The notes under the pieces were generated by a model. It searched no databases and was not told the DNA's origin. It saw nothing but the letters and a program-made list of their open reading frames with translations. 64,000 nucleotides of DNA from Dorea sp. D27 (GTDB lineage: Bacteria; Bacillota; Clostridia; Lachnospirales; Lachnospiraceae): positions 208,655-272,654 of the forward strand of contig NZ_KQ236745.1 in NCBI RefSeq assembly GCF_001185345.1. Reading direction: 5' to 3'. Shown piece by piece: positions 27,771 to 35,823 of the stretch. The translations under genes and the position numbers were made by a program. Position 1 is the stretch's first letter, and each line of letters opens with the position of its first letter.

Positions 27771-29010
27771 TATTGGTCTTAAGATATTAGCCTTCTTTGC
27801 GGCACTGCTATTGTGGCTCATAGTGGTTAATATCGACAATCCGGTTATTGACAAGACATTTTCCAATATACCGGTAACCGTGACCAATGAGGAAGTACTG
27901 ACGGCGGATCCTAAGAATCCGCAGACCTATCAGATTGTAGACGGAACCCAGACGGTGAGCGTCACCGTGGTTGGAAAGAGGAAGCTGCTGAATGAGATAA
28001 AAGCGGAGGATATCCTAGCTACAGCTGATATGAAGGAATTGACATTAAAGACCCAGATTCCTATAGATATTACGGTAAATGGATACGAGGGCCGCTACAG
28101 CAGCGCCTATGCCACGCCGAGAAATCTGCAGGTAAAGCTTGAGAAGGAACAGGGCAAGAAATTCCCGATTACCCCGATGACGACCGGCACTGTAAGAGAC
28201 GGCTACGTGCTCGGAGAGATAGCGTCAGATCCCGAGTCCGTATTTATAAGAGGGCCGGAATCTGTCATCAGTAAAATAAGCAGAGTGGCGGCGGAAGTAG
28301 ACGTATCGGGTATGTCATCAGACGCGGTGCTGAAGTCTCAGCTGACGCTGTATGATGAAGACAACAACGAGATAGACCAGTCGCTGCTTACGAATAACCT
28401 GGGCAGCAAGGGAGTGGGAGTCAGCATACAGCTGCTGCACACGAAGAAGGTCGGGCTGGAGTTCGACACGTCGAGGATATCTGCAGCAGACGGCTACTCA
28501 TACTCTGAGATTACTTATGAACCGCAGGAAATACAGATATCAGGGGAGGCGGACGCGCTGGAAGAGATTACAAGCATCCAGATTCCGGCGGATGCGCTGG
28601 AGGTGTCTGATATAAAAGAAAAGACAGAAAAGATAGTCGACATCACCCCATATCTTCCGAAAGATATTAACCTGGCGGACGAAAATTCAGGTACGGTGGT
28701 CGTATCCATCAGCGTGGAAAAGAACGGGACAAAATCTTTTGAGCTGCCGCTCGGTTCCATAACAGTCAACAATCTGCCGGAAAATCTGAAGCTGACATAC
28801 GGAATGGCTGAGAATATAGAGATACAGATACGCGGACCGAGAGAAATCCTGGATGAGCTGGAAGCAGGTGTGGATGTCACTGCGAGCATAGACCTGAAGA
28901 CCTATAAAGAAGCAGGAACATATGAGGTACCAGTCAATATACAATATCCGGCCAGCTGTTCGCTTGAGCAGAGTATCAAGGTGAAAGTTGTACTGGAGGA
29001 TAAGGAATAG
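27748..29010 (+). CDS. cdaR: CdaA regulator CdaR (YbbR-domain protein)
   Basis: 420 aa. One N-terminal TM helix (about 8-26) ends in LLWLIVVN, then four YbbR-type beta domains extend outside the membrane, each starting with a pattern like FP..V...G. It overlaps cdaA, which supports functional pairing. AAGGAAGG precedes the ATG. CdaR binds CdaA through the TM region and alters its activity (established in Bacillus and Listeria). Confidence 0.93.
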   Translation: MKRRLMNNIGLKILAFFAALLLWLIVVNIDNPVIDKTFSNIPVTVTNEEVLTADPKNPQTYQIVDGTQTVSVTVVGKRKLLNEIKAEDILATADMKELTLKTQIPIDITVNGYEGRYSSAYATPRNLQVKLEKEQGKKFPITPMTTGTVRDGYVLGEIASDPESVFIRGPESVISKISRVAAEVDVSGMSSDAVLKSQLTLYDEDNNEIDQSLLTNNLGSKGVGVSIQLLHTKKVGLEFDTSRISAADGYSYSEITYEPQEIQISGEADALEEITSIQIPADALEVSDIKEKTEKIVDITPYLPKDINLADENSGTVVVSISVEKNGTKSFELPLGSITVNNLPENLKLTYGMAENIEIQIRGPREILDELEAGVDVTASIDLKTYKEAGTYEVPVNIQYPASCSLEQSIKVKVVLEDKE

Positions 29011-29019
29011 GAGGATATT

Positions 29020-29283
29020 ATGGTTAGTCAGAAGGTAAAGATTACCAACCCAACAGGACTGCATCTGAGGCCGGCAGGAATATTCTGCAACGAGGCTCTA
29101 AAGTATGAATGCAGAGTGATGTTCCAGATAAGAAACACGACGGCAAATGCAAAGAGCATCCTGAGCATCCTCGGGGCATGTGTCAAAGAGGGGGATGAGA
29201 TTGAGCTTATATGCGATGGAGAAGGGGAAGAGGAAGCGCTCAAAGCTATGACGGCAATCGTCGAACGCGGGCTTGAGGATTAA
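29020..29283 (+). CDS. HPr-family phosphocarrier
   Basis: 87 aa. H15 in GLHLRPAG is the phosphoenolpyruvate-dependent site and S46 in ANAKSILSIL is the HPr kinase site, both in the usual places, so it may serve PTS transport and CcpA signalling. It follows cdaR by nine bases with AGGAGG before the ATG. HPr is more often near ptsI; its place behind cdaAR would link it to c-di-AMP genes. It could also be a regulatory Crh-like paralogue, but Crh normally lacks H15, so HPr is preferred. Confidence 0.92.
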   Translation: MVSQKVKITNPTGLHLRPAGIFCNEALKYECRVMFQIRNTTANAKSILSILGACVKEGDEIELICDGEGEEEALKAMTAIVERGLED

Positions 29284-29500
29284 TTCGGGGTGGTAAAGTG
29301 GACGCCGGGCAGAAGCCGGATGACATCTGCTCTGATGTGTCCGAGGCTCCGGCTACCCCACGGCCTCCTAACTTTGTGGAAGAGACGCTGCTGGCTGACG
29401 TGAGGAACTTGGTCATGGCAGTATTTGTACAAAATAAAAGGTGAAAGAAGCTGAAAGCCTTGCCGTGGATTAATAAGACATGAAGAACGTGAATTGCTTG
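29284..29500 (+). ncRNA. Candidate structured RNA of unknown class
   Basis: This non-coding stretch after the HPr gene can fold well. GGGGTGG (29287-29293) pairs with CTACCCC (29353-29359); inside, AGCC (29314-29317) pairs with GGCT (29345-29348) and continues through GGA/TCC and ACATC/GATGT around a TGCTCT loop. CCACGGC (29358-29364) pairs with GCCGTGG (29462-29468), sharing two bases with the first stem, so those two stems may compete. A strong terminator follows. I compared it by memory with T-box, 6S, SRP and RNase P RNAs and none fits. It could also simply be a long 3' UTR. Confidence 0.4.
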
Positions 29501-29555
29501 AAAAGACCTCTGGGGAAAGAAATCTTGAAAGATTTCTTTCCCCAGAGGTCTTTTT
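29501..29555 (+). terminator. Very strong intrinsic terminator
   Basis: A perfect 26-bp stem (29501-29526 and 29529-29554) is preceded by A4 and followed by T-rich sequence. It separates the cdaA-cdaR-HPr region from the contractile injection cluster. Confidence 0.92.
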
Positions 29556-29678
29556 GTAAGTCATGTGAAATTACAGGAAAATCAGTGTGATAAGAGAGCA
29601 ATACCTGCAAATACTTGCACACAAGCCCGACACGATCAATCAGCCGGCTTCCCGCCTTACTATCGCCCACCATAATAT

Positions 29679-29745
29679 GACAAATAACGACAAAATATGA
29701 ATTTTATGAACACTGGCAGGATTTATGTAGTAATTTATATATAAT
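29679..29745 (+). promoter_or_regulatory. Probable activator-dependent promoter of the injection cluster
   Basis: A TATAAT box (29740-29745) has no recognisable -35. Direct repeats GACAAATA (29679-29686) and GACAAAATA (29689-29697) are 10 bases apart and lie 43-61 bases upstream of the -10, a position suited to an activator. The first gene downstream is a LytTR regulator, which may bind here. The rest of the gap 29556-29785 shows nothing else. Confidence 0.35.
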
Positions 29746-29785
29746 ACAGGTTTTTCTCAATGTAAGCGGACTAAAGGAGTGAATC

Positions 29786-30157
29786 ATTACGGAAGACAAG
29801 GAGTACATCTACATTCAAGACAGCGAGCATATCTGGAGGAAAGTAATGTTGTCTGATATCTACTATATCGAGACGATCAAATCCACTCATTACTGCGAGA
29901 TTGTCTATAAAAACGGAGTGGGAAAGATACGTGCAGATATCACGCCGCTGCAAGAGGAGTTCGCTCCATATTTGTTTCGGACGAAGGCGTCCACACTCGT
30001 TAATTTGGATCTGGTCGAAAAGGTAGATACGAAGAACCGGATTCTTTATTTCAATGACAGCATATATTGTACCTATGCACAGCGACTGTCACCTGAGGTG
30101 AAAAAGCGTCTCAGGCTTTATAATTACAGAAGTTACAGGGGGAGAGAGGATGAGTGA
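29786..30157 (+). CDS. LytTR-domain regulator, first gene of the injection cluster
   Basis: 123 aa if it begins at ATT (29786), which has AAAGGAG six bases upstream; the frame is closed by TGA at 29780. An ATG at 29846 with GGAGGAAAGTA would give 103 aa, but would remove EYIYIQDSEHIWRKV, which looks like the first strand of the LytTR fold leading into LSDIYYIET. LytTR proteins bind DNA directly; there is no receiver domain, so activity may be set by amount or by a partner. The end overlaps the next gene by eight bases. It probably controls its own operon. The DNA-binding domain assignment is firm; the exact start is not. Confidence 0.8.
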   Translation: MTEDKEYIYIQDSEHIWRKVMLSDIYYIETIKSTHYCEIVYKNGVGKIRADITPLQEEFAPYLFRTKASTLVNLDLVEKVDTKNRILYFNDSIYCTYAQRLSPEVKKRLRLYNYRSYRGREDE

Positions 30158-31919
30158 CCGGCCGTATCCATTCGAAAAGAACAGATACTATTACGGAAAG
30201 ATGCTGACTTCAGCGGACTTCCAGGCAGAACAGAGATACCATGACGCTAAACGCATGTTCTTGAATCAGATGGTTCTGGGAACAGGAATTCTGTGCGGCC
30301 TGGGGGTTCGGGCATTGGATGAACGGACACTGCTGATTGAAAGCGGGGCGGCGGTTGACGGTGCAGGCAGGGACATCGTCGTTCCGGGCGATACGGTGAA
30401 AAAGCTGGCTGCGTTTGAGGGATACGATAGTCTGACAAAATCGACAGCAGTGCTATATCTTAAACACAAAGAGGAGACGGTGCAGCCTGTCTGTGTCGTG
30501 AACAGAAGAGCAGAACAAGAAGAATACGAAGACAACAGAATACGAGACAATTATGAGTTCTTTCTGGCGGATAGTCCGGAAGATATGAAGAAGTGCTCGA
30601 CGGAAGAAGAATTTTTTGCAAAGATGGTGATACTAGACAAATCCGATTATGAAGTAAGCTTTAACATGCCGGCTGCCGTGTGCAAAGGCAGGCACGTAAG
30701 GCTCTCTTTGTATATGAAAAATATGTCTGACAGCGAAGGAACGGTTTCTGTCAATGGACTGCTTAAGCTGCCCGCGTTCCTTACCGCGGACGGAGCCCAG
30801 GAGCTGCGGGTCAGCCAGGAAGAGATTACGCTCGGGAGCGGAGAAACCAAAAGGCAGGATTACTGGCTATATACGAAAGAAGTAGGATACGAATCTACGA
30901 GTATCCTGTGGGATGAAGAAGCGTCCGGCATATGCATTAACGGAGATGAGGCAGAATGTGAGCCGGAGCCGGAGATGGCACTGCTGCTTACGGAACACAC
31001 GCCTGAAGAGCTTGTGAGGTGGAATGCAGGACGCAGGAACCTGGAAGAGAAGGCCCGGGGAAATGAAGAAGATGCCGTCCGCCTTGCCTGGATTGTCATT
31101 GCGGACATGGCTCATGACCATATACTGGAAGAGGTGAAGGAGTTCGGTATAAAGAGATATATACCAGTGCCGGAAACGGAGGACATATGCAGGAAATATC
31201 TGGCCTGCTATTCTTATGATGGAAGTGATAACGTGCAGCCCGCATATACGGAGAGGGCGGGAGAAGAGACGGCCCCTGTGCGGGAGAGGCCGGTATGGAT
31301 ACGCGGCGGGACATTGGAGATACCATTGGATCTGAAGCAGAAAAAAGGAAAGGTTTACTGTTCGGAAGAGATAATCCATGGTCTTGGACCAGGTCCTGTA
31401 TATGTGGATGTGGGGATACGAAACATAGAAGACGGCGCCGGCACTGGTAATGCAGGTGATATCGTCGTTTATGGAGATGCCGGACTCTTTGACGGCAAAT
31501 CCGCACGCGGCGTTTCGGCACAGACATCCGTGAAAGTATATGAGGCACGGGGCAGCTTCCAGGTTGCAGCAAGGCTTACGGGAGAGCAGAATACGATTGT
31601 TCTCCCGCTCAGGTGGACAGCGGTCCGGGTTCCTGCCTTACCAAAGCAGGAGGAGAGCGGCAGAGCCATGCAGATCGTGCCGGAAACGCCGACCGTCAGG
31701 ATGGCTCCCGGAAAAAAGCACTATTTTCCTGTCAGATTCAAAAATATGGAACCTTGCGCCCTGCTGTATGAAGTGATGGATGCAGACGGCGGAGAAGTCA
31801 GTCCTGACGGCATATACACGGCACCTGCCAAATGCGGGATATACGAGATCCGGATATGCTGCAGCGAATATAAGAAAGTATGTACTTATGTGTACGCGGT
31901 TGTGGGAGGAAAGGAATGA
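30150..31919 (+). CDS. CIS-associated protein with conserved N-terminal motif
   Basis: 589 aa. Residues 7-55 follow the pattern F..NRYYYGK.LT..DF..EQ.Y...KR..N....G.GI.CGL.V, which I know from proteins encoded in many contractile injection loci (family recognised, function unestablished). The middle has a beta-sandwich feel with SLYMKN...G.VSVNG, and the C-terminus (about 510-589) is Ig-like with VSPDGIYTAP. No signal peptide is visible. The gene overlaps its neighbours at both ends, so it is co-translated with the regulator and the next membrane protein. A baseplate-associated or surface-contact role is possible. Confidence 0.6.
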   Translation: MSDRPYPFEKNRYYYGKMLTSADFQAEQRYHDAKRMFLNQMVLGTGILCGLGVRALDERTLLIESGAAVDGAGRDIVVPGDTVKKLAAFEGYDSLTKSTAVLYLKHKEETVQPVCVVNRRAEQEEYEDNRIRDNYEFFLADSPEDMKKCSTEEEFFAKMVILDKSDYEVSFNMPAAVCKGRHVRLSLYMKNMSDSEGTVSVNGLLKLPAFLTADGAQELRVSQEEITLGSGETKRQDYWLYTKEVGYESTSILWDEEASGICINGDEAECEPEPEMALLLTEHTPEELVRWNAGRRNLEEKARGNEEDAVRLAWIVIADMAHDHILEEVKEFGIKRYIPVPETEDICRKYLACYSYDGSDNVQPAYTERAGEETAPVRERPVWIRGGTLEIPLDLKQKKGKVYCSEEIIHGLGPGPVYVDVGIRNIEDGAGTGNAGDIVVYGDAGLFDGKSARGVSAQTSVKVYEARGSFQVAARLTGEQNTIVLPLRWTAVRVPALPKQEESGRAMQIVPETPTVRMAPGKKHYFPVRFKNMEPCALLYEVMDADGGEVSPDGIYTAPAKCGIYEIRICCSEYKKVCTYVYAVVGGKE

Positions 31920-32719
31920 GCCTAAAGAAGATAGGGACTTTAAAGGAGGGCAGAGTGAACACGGTCTGCGTATGTGCAGATACTGACAGTGATGAATGGC
32001 ATACCCTGTGGGAGATAAAAAAACATAAGACAGCGAGACTGCTTATGGAAATGCAGGGAGCATCGCCTTTTGCAGAATGTCGTATGGACGGGGAGCGATT
32101 GTGCGTACTGCTGTCATATGAGGAGCCGAGACCGCTTGGAAAGTTCTACCAGGGAGGCCTGTACACCTGGGAGGAGCGGCGCAGGATATACGGGAACATC
32201 GTCGAAGCCTGTGTGAATGCGGCTGTACCATATCCACTGCTATATCTGCTTCTCAAAGAGAGGTGCATCAATATACGCCAGGACGACAGCATGTATTTTA
32301 CGTACTATATCCTGCTTGATAATCTGGATACCGACAAAGCAGAAAAAGACTGTGCAGGACTTGCCGCAGGGCTGCTGGCGGAGCTCATGGAGCTGCACGG
32401 TAAGAAAGAGGAACGGTCCTGCCTTGCACTTATACGTAAGAAGCTGAGAAGGAATGCATATAACAGTTTCACAGAACTGGTACATGATATAAAGTTTATT
32501 GACGGAAGGAAAAGGTTAAGCCTTATCTGGGGCAGGATTCCCTATCCGGAACAGAGCACGAAAGATAAGCTGTTCAGAATCCTGCTCATCATTACAGCGG
32601 TACTTGTGGCGGCAGCGGTCCTCCTCGTTGCCTCACAGCTTATGTTCGGCGACATTCCACTGCTGCGGGCTTTTTCGTCCGCAGTTAGAAAGATTGGCAC
32701 AGAGTCACTGCTCAGGTGA
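31916..32719 (+). CDS. Membrane protein with C-terminal TM helix, EssB-like?
   Basis: 267 aa from the ATG overlapping the upstream stop (ATGA), with GGGAGGAAAGG before it. A soluble domain (about 1-220) with patterns such as LLSYEEPRPLGKF and YILLDNLDTDKAEKDCAGL is followed by a single TM helix (about 222-245) and a short outer tail. The arrangement of a kinase-like soluble domain plus TM recalls EssB/YukC of type VII secretion, but I cannot confirm homology. It may anchor the contractile apparatus to the membrane from inside. Confidence 0.5.
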   Translation: MSLKKIGTLKEGRVNTVCVCADTDSDEWHTLWEIKKHKTARLLMEMQGASPFAECRMDGERLCVLLSYEEPRPLGKFYQGGLYTWEERRRIYGNIVEACVNAAVPYPLLYLLLKERCINIRQDDSMYFTYYILLDNLDTDKAEKDCAGLAAGLLAELMELHGKKEERSCLALIRKKLRRNAYNSFTELVHDIKFIDGRKRLSLIWGRIPYPEQSTKDKLFRILLIITAVLVAAAVLLVASQLMFGDIPLLRAFSSAVRKIGTESLLR

Positions 32720-32758
32720 GCAGGAGGGAGGGGAGGGCCTACGAAAAAAGGAATTGAT

Positions 32759-33781
32759 TTGACTCCCAGAGATGGACAAGACTATTATCGGATAGGCTTC
32801 TGGCTTGTGAGCAAGCGGCTGGCGGTTCTGATTACAATTATCGTGTGCATGGCAAGCGTGTGGTGTATCTTTAAGTCGCTTCCGGTATCCGTGAGTGGTA
32901 TGGAGAAAGGCATTCCGGTCTTCCGCTATAATTCACTGCCTCTAAAATTCTATGAGGGAGAGGCTGAGGTGCTGGCCAAGTCAGGATATACCGCATATAT
33001 CGGACGTATGGCGAAAGGAAAAGCACAGGGGAAAGGCACTTTGTATACGAAGGAAGGAAACATCCTGTACAGGGGGCAATTTTCTGGAAATGAATACCAC
33101 GGAAAAGGTACGCTCTACCACGCCAATGGGGTGAAAGAATATACAGGAGCGTTTGATTATGGCAAGAAGCAGGGACGGGGAAAGCTCTATAATGCCGGGG
33201 AGGAGCTTATATATACAGGAAACTTCCGCAACAATGAGATTGTATACGAGGAACTGGCTGGGACGGCGACAGAGGAGGTTGCGGAAAGGTATAGCGGCCG
33301 GCTTATCCTATATGAGATGGATGATACGGTATGTGCATCCATGCCAGAGATACATGCGCTCTACAGCGCCCGAAGCGGTGATGGCAGCATAGACGGCCGA
33401 TGGGAGACGACAGGGGTCTATGTCATGTCGGAAGAGTTTGTGACAGATGATAATAAACTTAAGACCGTGAAAGAGCTCAAAGAATATTTCAGCACGTTGC
33501 AGTATGAAGGGAAGACGGTACTTCAGTTTGAAGATGTAGTGGCATTGGAGCAGCTTTACAGCCCGGTGAAAGAAAAGTATGGCGCAGATATTGCTACAGA
33601 GACGGAAGGAGAACTTGCAGATGCCAGGACAGTAACCGGATACACCCATAATATAGAATGCTATATCTATACATTTGAAAAAGGAGGCTTCCGCTATACG
33701 TTCTTCAGCTATGCGAAGAACAGTGGATTTGGACTGTATCTGATAGAAAGGGACGACCAGGCAGGAAAAGGAGCAGAATGA
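32759..33781 (+). CDS. Membrane-anchored MORN-repeat protein
   Basis: 340 aa from a TTG preceded by AAAAAAGGAATTGAT; no in-frame ATG or GTG exists before the TM helix, so the TTG is the best choice. One TM helix (about 20-42) precedes three MORN repeats (about 78-150) of the form GKGTLY..EG...Y.G.F...E.HG. MORN repeats bind lipids or proteins at membranes. The C-terminal 180 residues are mixed and unassigned. The end overlaps the next gene (ATGA). It probably lies outside the membrane with its domain in the wall zone, given the positive N-terminus. Confidence 0.65.
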   Translation: MTPRDGQDYYRIGFWLVSKRLAVLITIIVCMASVWCIFKSLPVSVSGMEKGIPVFRYNSLPLKFYEGEAEVLAKSGYTAYIGRMAKGKAQGKGTLYTKEGNILYRGQFSGNEYHGKGTLYHANGVKEYTGAFDYGKKQGRGKLYNAGEELIYTGNFRNNEIVYEELAGTATEEVAERYSGRLILYEMDDTVCASMPEIHALYSARSGDGSIDGRWETTGVYVMSEEFVTDDNKLKTVKELKEYFSTLQYEGKTVLQFEDVVALEQLYSPVKEKYGADIATETEGELADARTVTGYTHNIECYIYTFEKGGFRYTFFSYAKNSGFGLYLIERDDQAGKGAE

Positions 33782-35820
33782 GAAAGAGTGGATGGAAGAA
33801 GTGTCTGTGCGTGCTCTGCTCTGTCTGTATATGTGCAGGAATATTTACCGGTTCTGCCGGGACAGCCGAAGCCGGGCAGAGGGTCCTGTCACTTGAACAG
33901 GCGAAAAAGCTGGCATACTTAAGCAGTACAGATTATACAAAAGTAAAGAGTAAGATTAACCTGCAGAAAATCAAATATACGGAAGCTGTAAAATCCATCG
34001 CGCTGAAGCAGAAGAATATGCTGACCTTCCGCTGGTCTCCGCTCCTGAAGTTCAAATTTCCCGAGAGGCCGGATATGGCTACGATGTATGACTGGCTGTA
34101 TAAGCCGATGCAGATACAGACAGGCTTGTCTTCGCTCATGCATCAGCTTGAAGATGTAAAATCCAGTGTAGATGAAAAAGTGTCTAATCTCTATGTAGCC
34201 GCCTATTGTGTCCAGGAGAAAATCACGTTTGCCCAGCGGAGGCTCGACAGCTTGAACGAGACGCTCGAAAGAAACATATGGAGGGTAAAGGCAGGGAAGG
34301 GCGCGCAGGCTGACGTGGATAAGATAAAAGCGCAGGTAAAGAAGCTGACTACAGATGTAAGCCTTCTGATGCGGCAGTCTGAAACTGCGAAGAAAAAGCT
34401 CGGCTCTGCTGTCGGCCTTGACCTATCGTGGGGCTTCCGCTTTGAGAACCCGTATGTGAAGGGCAGGCTGGAACGAGACATGCTGGGAGAACTGACCGAA
34501 TATACACTTTCCCATGACCAGGGATATTATGAGGCAAAGCTAGGTACCCGGGCGGGCCTTATAAGCCTGGAGCTGAATGAACGGCTTCTGAAGACAAAGT
34601 ACAATAAGTATATGTCATACATCCAGCCTTATATCAACCAGGCACGCCAGGGGCAGAAGATAGATACCATTGCTTTCAAAGCAGCATACGACCAGTTTTT
34701 GTACGCGCTGGACAGCAGGTGGCAGGGGCATATCAAGATATTGTTCATAAAGATACCGAAAGAATGGTTCAAAGGCGCATTGGACGGGGTGAGATATATC
34801 GAAGATGATCCTTATGCCGCATATACGCAGGTATTGGAATATGTGGATCTGAAACTGGAGCAGGACGAGAAAAAAAGAGAGATAGAAGAAGCAGTATCAG
34901 ACCAGTTCGAGGCGCTGATCACGGCCAGGAATGCTCTGGATGCCCTTCAGGAAACCGTGGGGGATATGGAGACAGGACTTAAGAAGCAGGAGGCCTTGAA
35001 CAAGCAGGGGAAGCTGTCTTATGATGAGCTGAACGCCCAGCAGGAAGAATATGAAGAGTCCGAAGCCCAGATGCTCGATTCCCTGGCGAATTACAGCAGC
35101 CAGCTCTATTCCTTCGACCGCCTGACGTGCAAAGGAGTAACGAAGTATCTGGAGAAAGGCAGCCTGTCCGTCAATGTATCAGAAGGAGGAGACAGCTATC
35201 TTGTACAGGATGAAGGAGAGGGAGCCTATTATACGCTGGAATCCAGAATAGAAGATAATATATTCCTGTTCAGCGTCCATATACCTGAAGGATTTCAAAT
35301 AAAAGCTACATCTTATGAACTCTGGGCCGATGGCATCCAGATCGGGGAAAGAACAGATGCCGGGGAACCTCTGAAGCACCTTGCGCTCACTCTGGACGAT
35401 GTTCAGAGTGCGGCTATCCGTTTTTATGATAATGAGAAATTTGTGGATGAGTGCGAAATCGACCCCATGGTGACCCGGGGACCGCTCGATATAAAAGGGG
35501 AGTACAAAGCAGAAGCAAAAAAGAAGAGCAAGAAGGTTGCCGATTATACTTATACGTACCGGGCATCCACGGGCACGGCTGAATTTGAATTTACGCCCGT
35601 GACCGGAGAAGGAATCGCATATTACCAGATGGCTGATAAAGACGGGCAGGCTATCTATGACAAGGCGCTTGTCCGTGCGGATGAGCCGTTCCGCTATCTG
35701 GCTCTGGCCGCCAGGGATCAGAAGAATCTGCGGATAAAGTTTTTTGATGCGGACAAGGAGATACTGTATGTAGGAGCACTTCAGCCCGACACGCTCGAAG
35801 TTACGGTACAGGAGGAATGA
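33778..35820 (+). CDS. Secreted TolC-like coiled-coil protein
   Basis: 680 aa. A signal peptide (about 1-32, ending TAEAG) is followed by two TolC/OEP-like halves: LSLEQAKKLAYLSS, then RVKAGKGAQADVDKIKAQV (about 178-196), and later LNKQGKLSYDELNAQQ (about 405-420). The C-terminal part (about 455-680) is two beta-rich domains. TolC family proteins form outer-membrane tunnels in diderms; here the host appears monoderm, so a trans-wall sleeve, spacer or peptidoglycan-bound scaffold is more likely. The gene is embedded in the injection operon, between two membrane-protein genes. Confidence 0.55.
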   Translation: MRKSGWKKCLCVLCSVCICAGIFTGSAGTAEAGQRVLSLEQAKKLAYLSSTDYTKVKSKINLQKIKYTEAVKSIALKQKNMLTFRWSPLLKFKFPERPDMATMYDWLYKPMQIQTGLSSLMHQLEDVKSSVDEKVSNLYVAAYCVQEKITFAQRRLDSLNETLERNIWRVKAGKGAQADVDKIKAQVKKLTTDVSLLMRQSETAKKKLGSAVGLDLSWGFRFENPYVKGRLERDMLGELTEYTLSHDQGYYEAKLGTRAGLISLELNERLLKTKYNKYMSYIQPYINQARQGQKIDTIAFKAAYDQFLYALDSRWQGHIKILFIKIPKEWFKGALDGVRYIEDDPYAAYTQVLEYVDLKLEQDEKKREIEEAVSDQFEALITARNALDALQETVGDMETGLKKQEALNKQGKLSYDELNAQQEEYEESEAQMLDSLANYSSQLYSFDRLTCKGVTKYLEKGSLSVNVSEGGDSYLVQDEGEGAYYTLESRIEDNIFLFSVHIPEGFQIKATSYELWADGIQIGERTDAGEPLKHLALTLDDVQSAAIRFYDNEKFVDECEIDPMVTRGPLDIKGEYKAEAKKKSKKVADYTYTYRASTGTAEFEFTPVTGEGIAYYQMADKDGQAIYDKALVRADEPFRYLALAARDQKNLRIKFFDADKEILYVGALQPDTLEVTVQEE

Positions 35821-35823
35821 CGT

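Noticed and set aside
29284-29310. T-box leader (GGGTGGTA resembles the T-box bulge)
   Set aside because: The full AGGGTGGNACCGCG motif is missing and no aminoacyl-tRNA or amino-acid gene follows.
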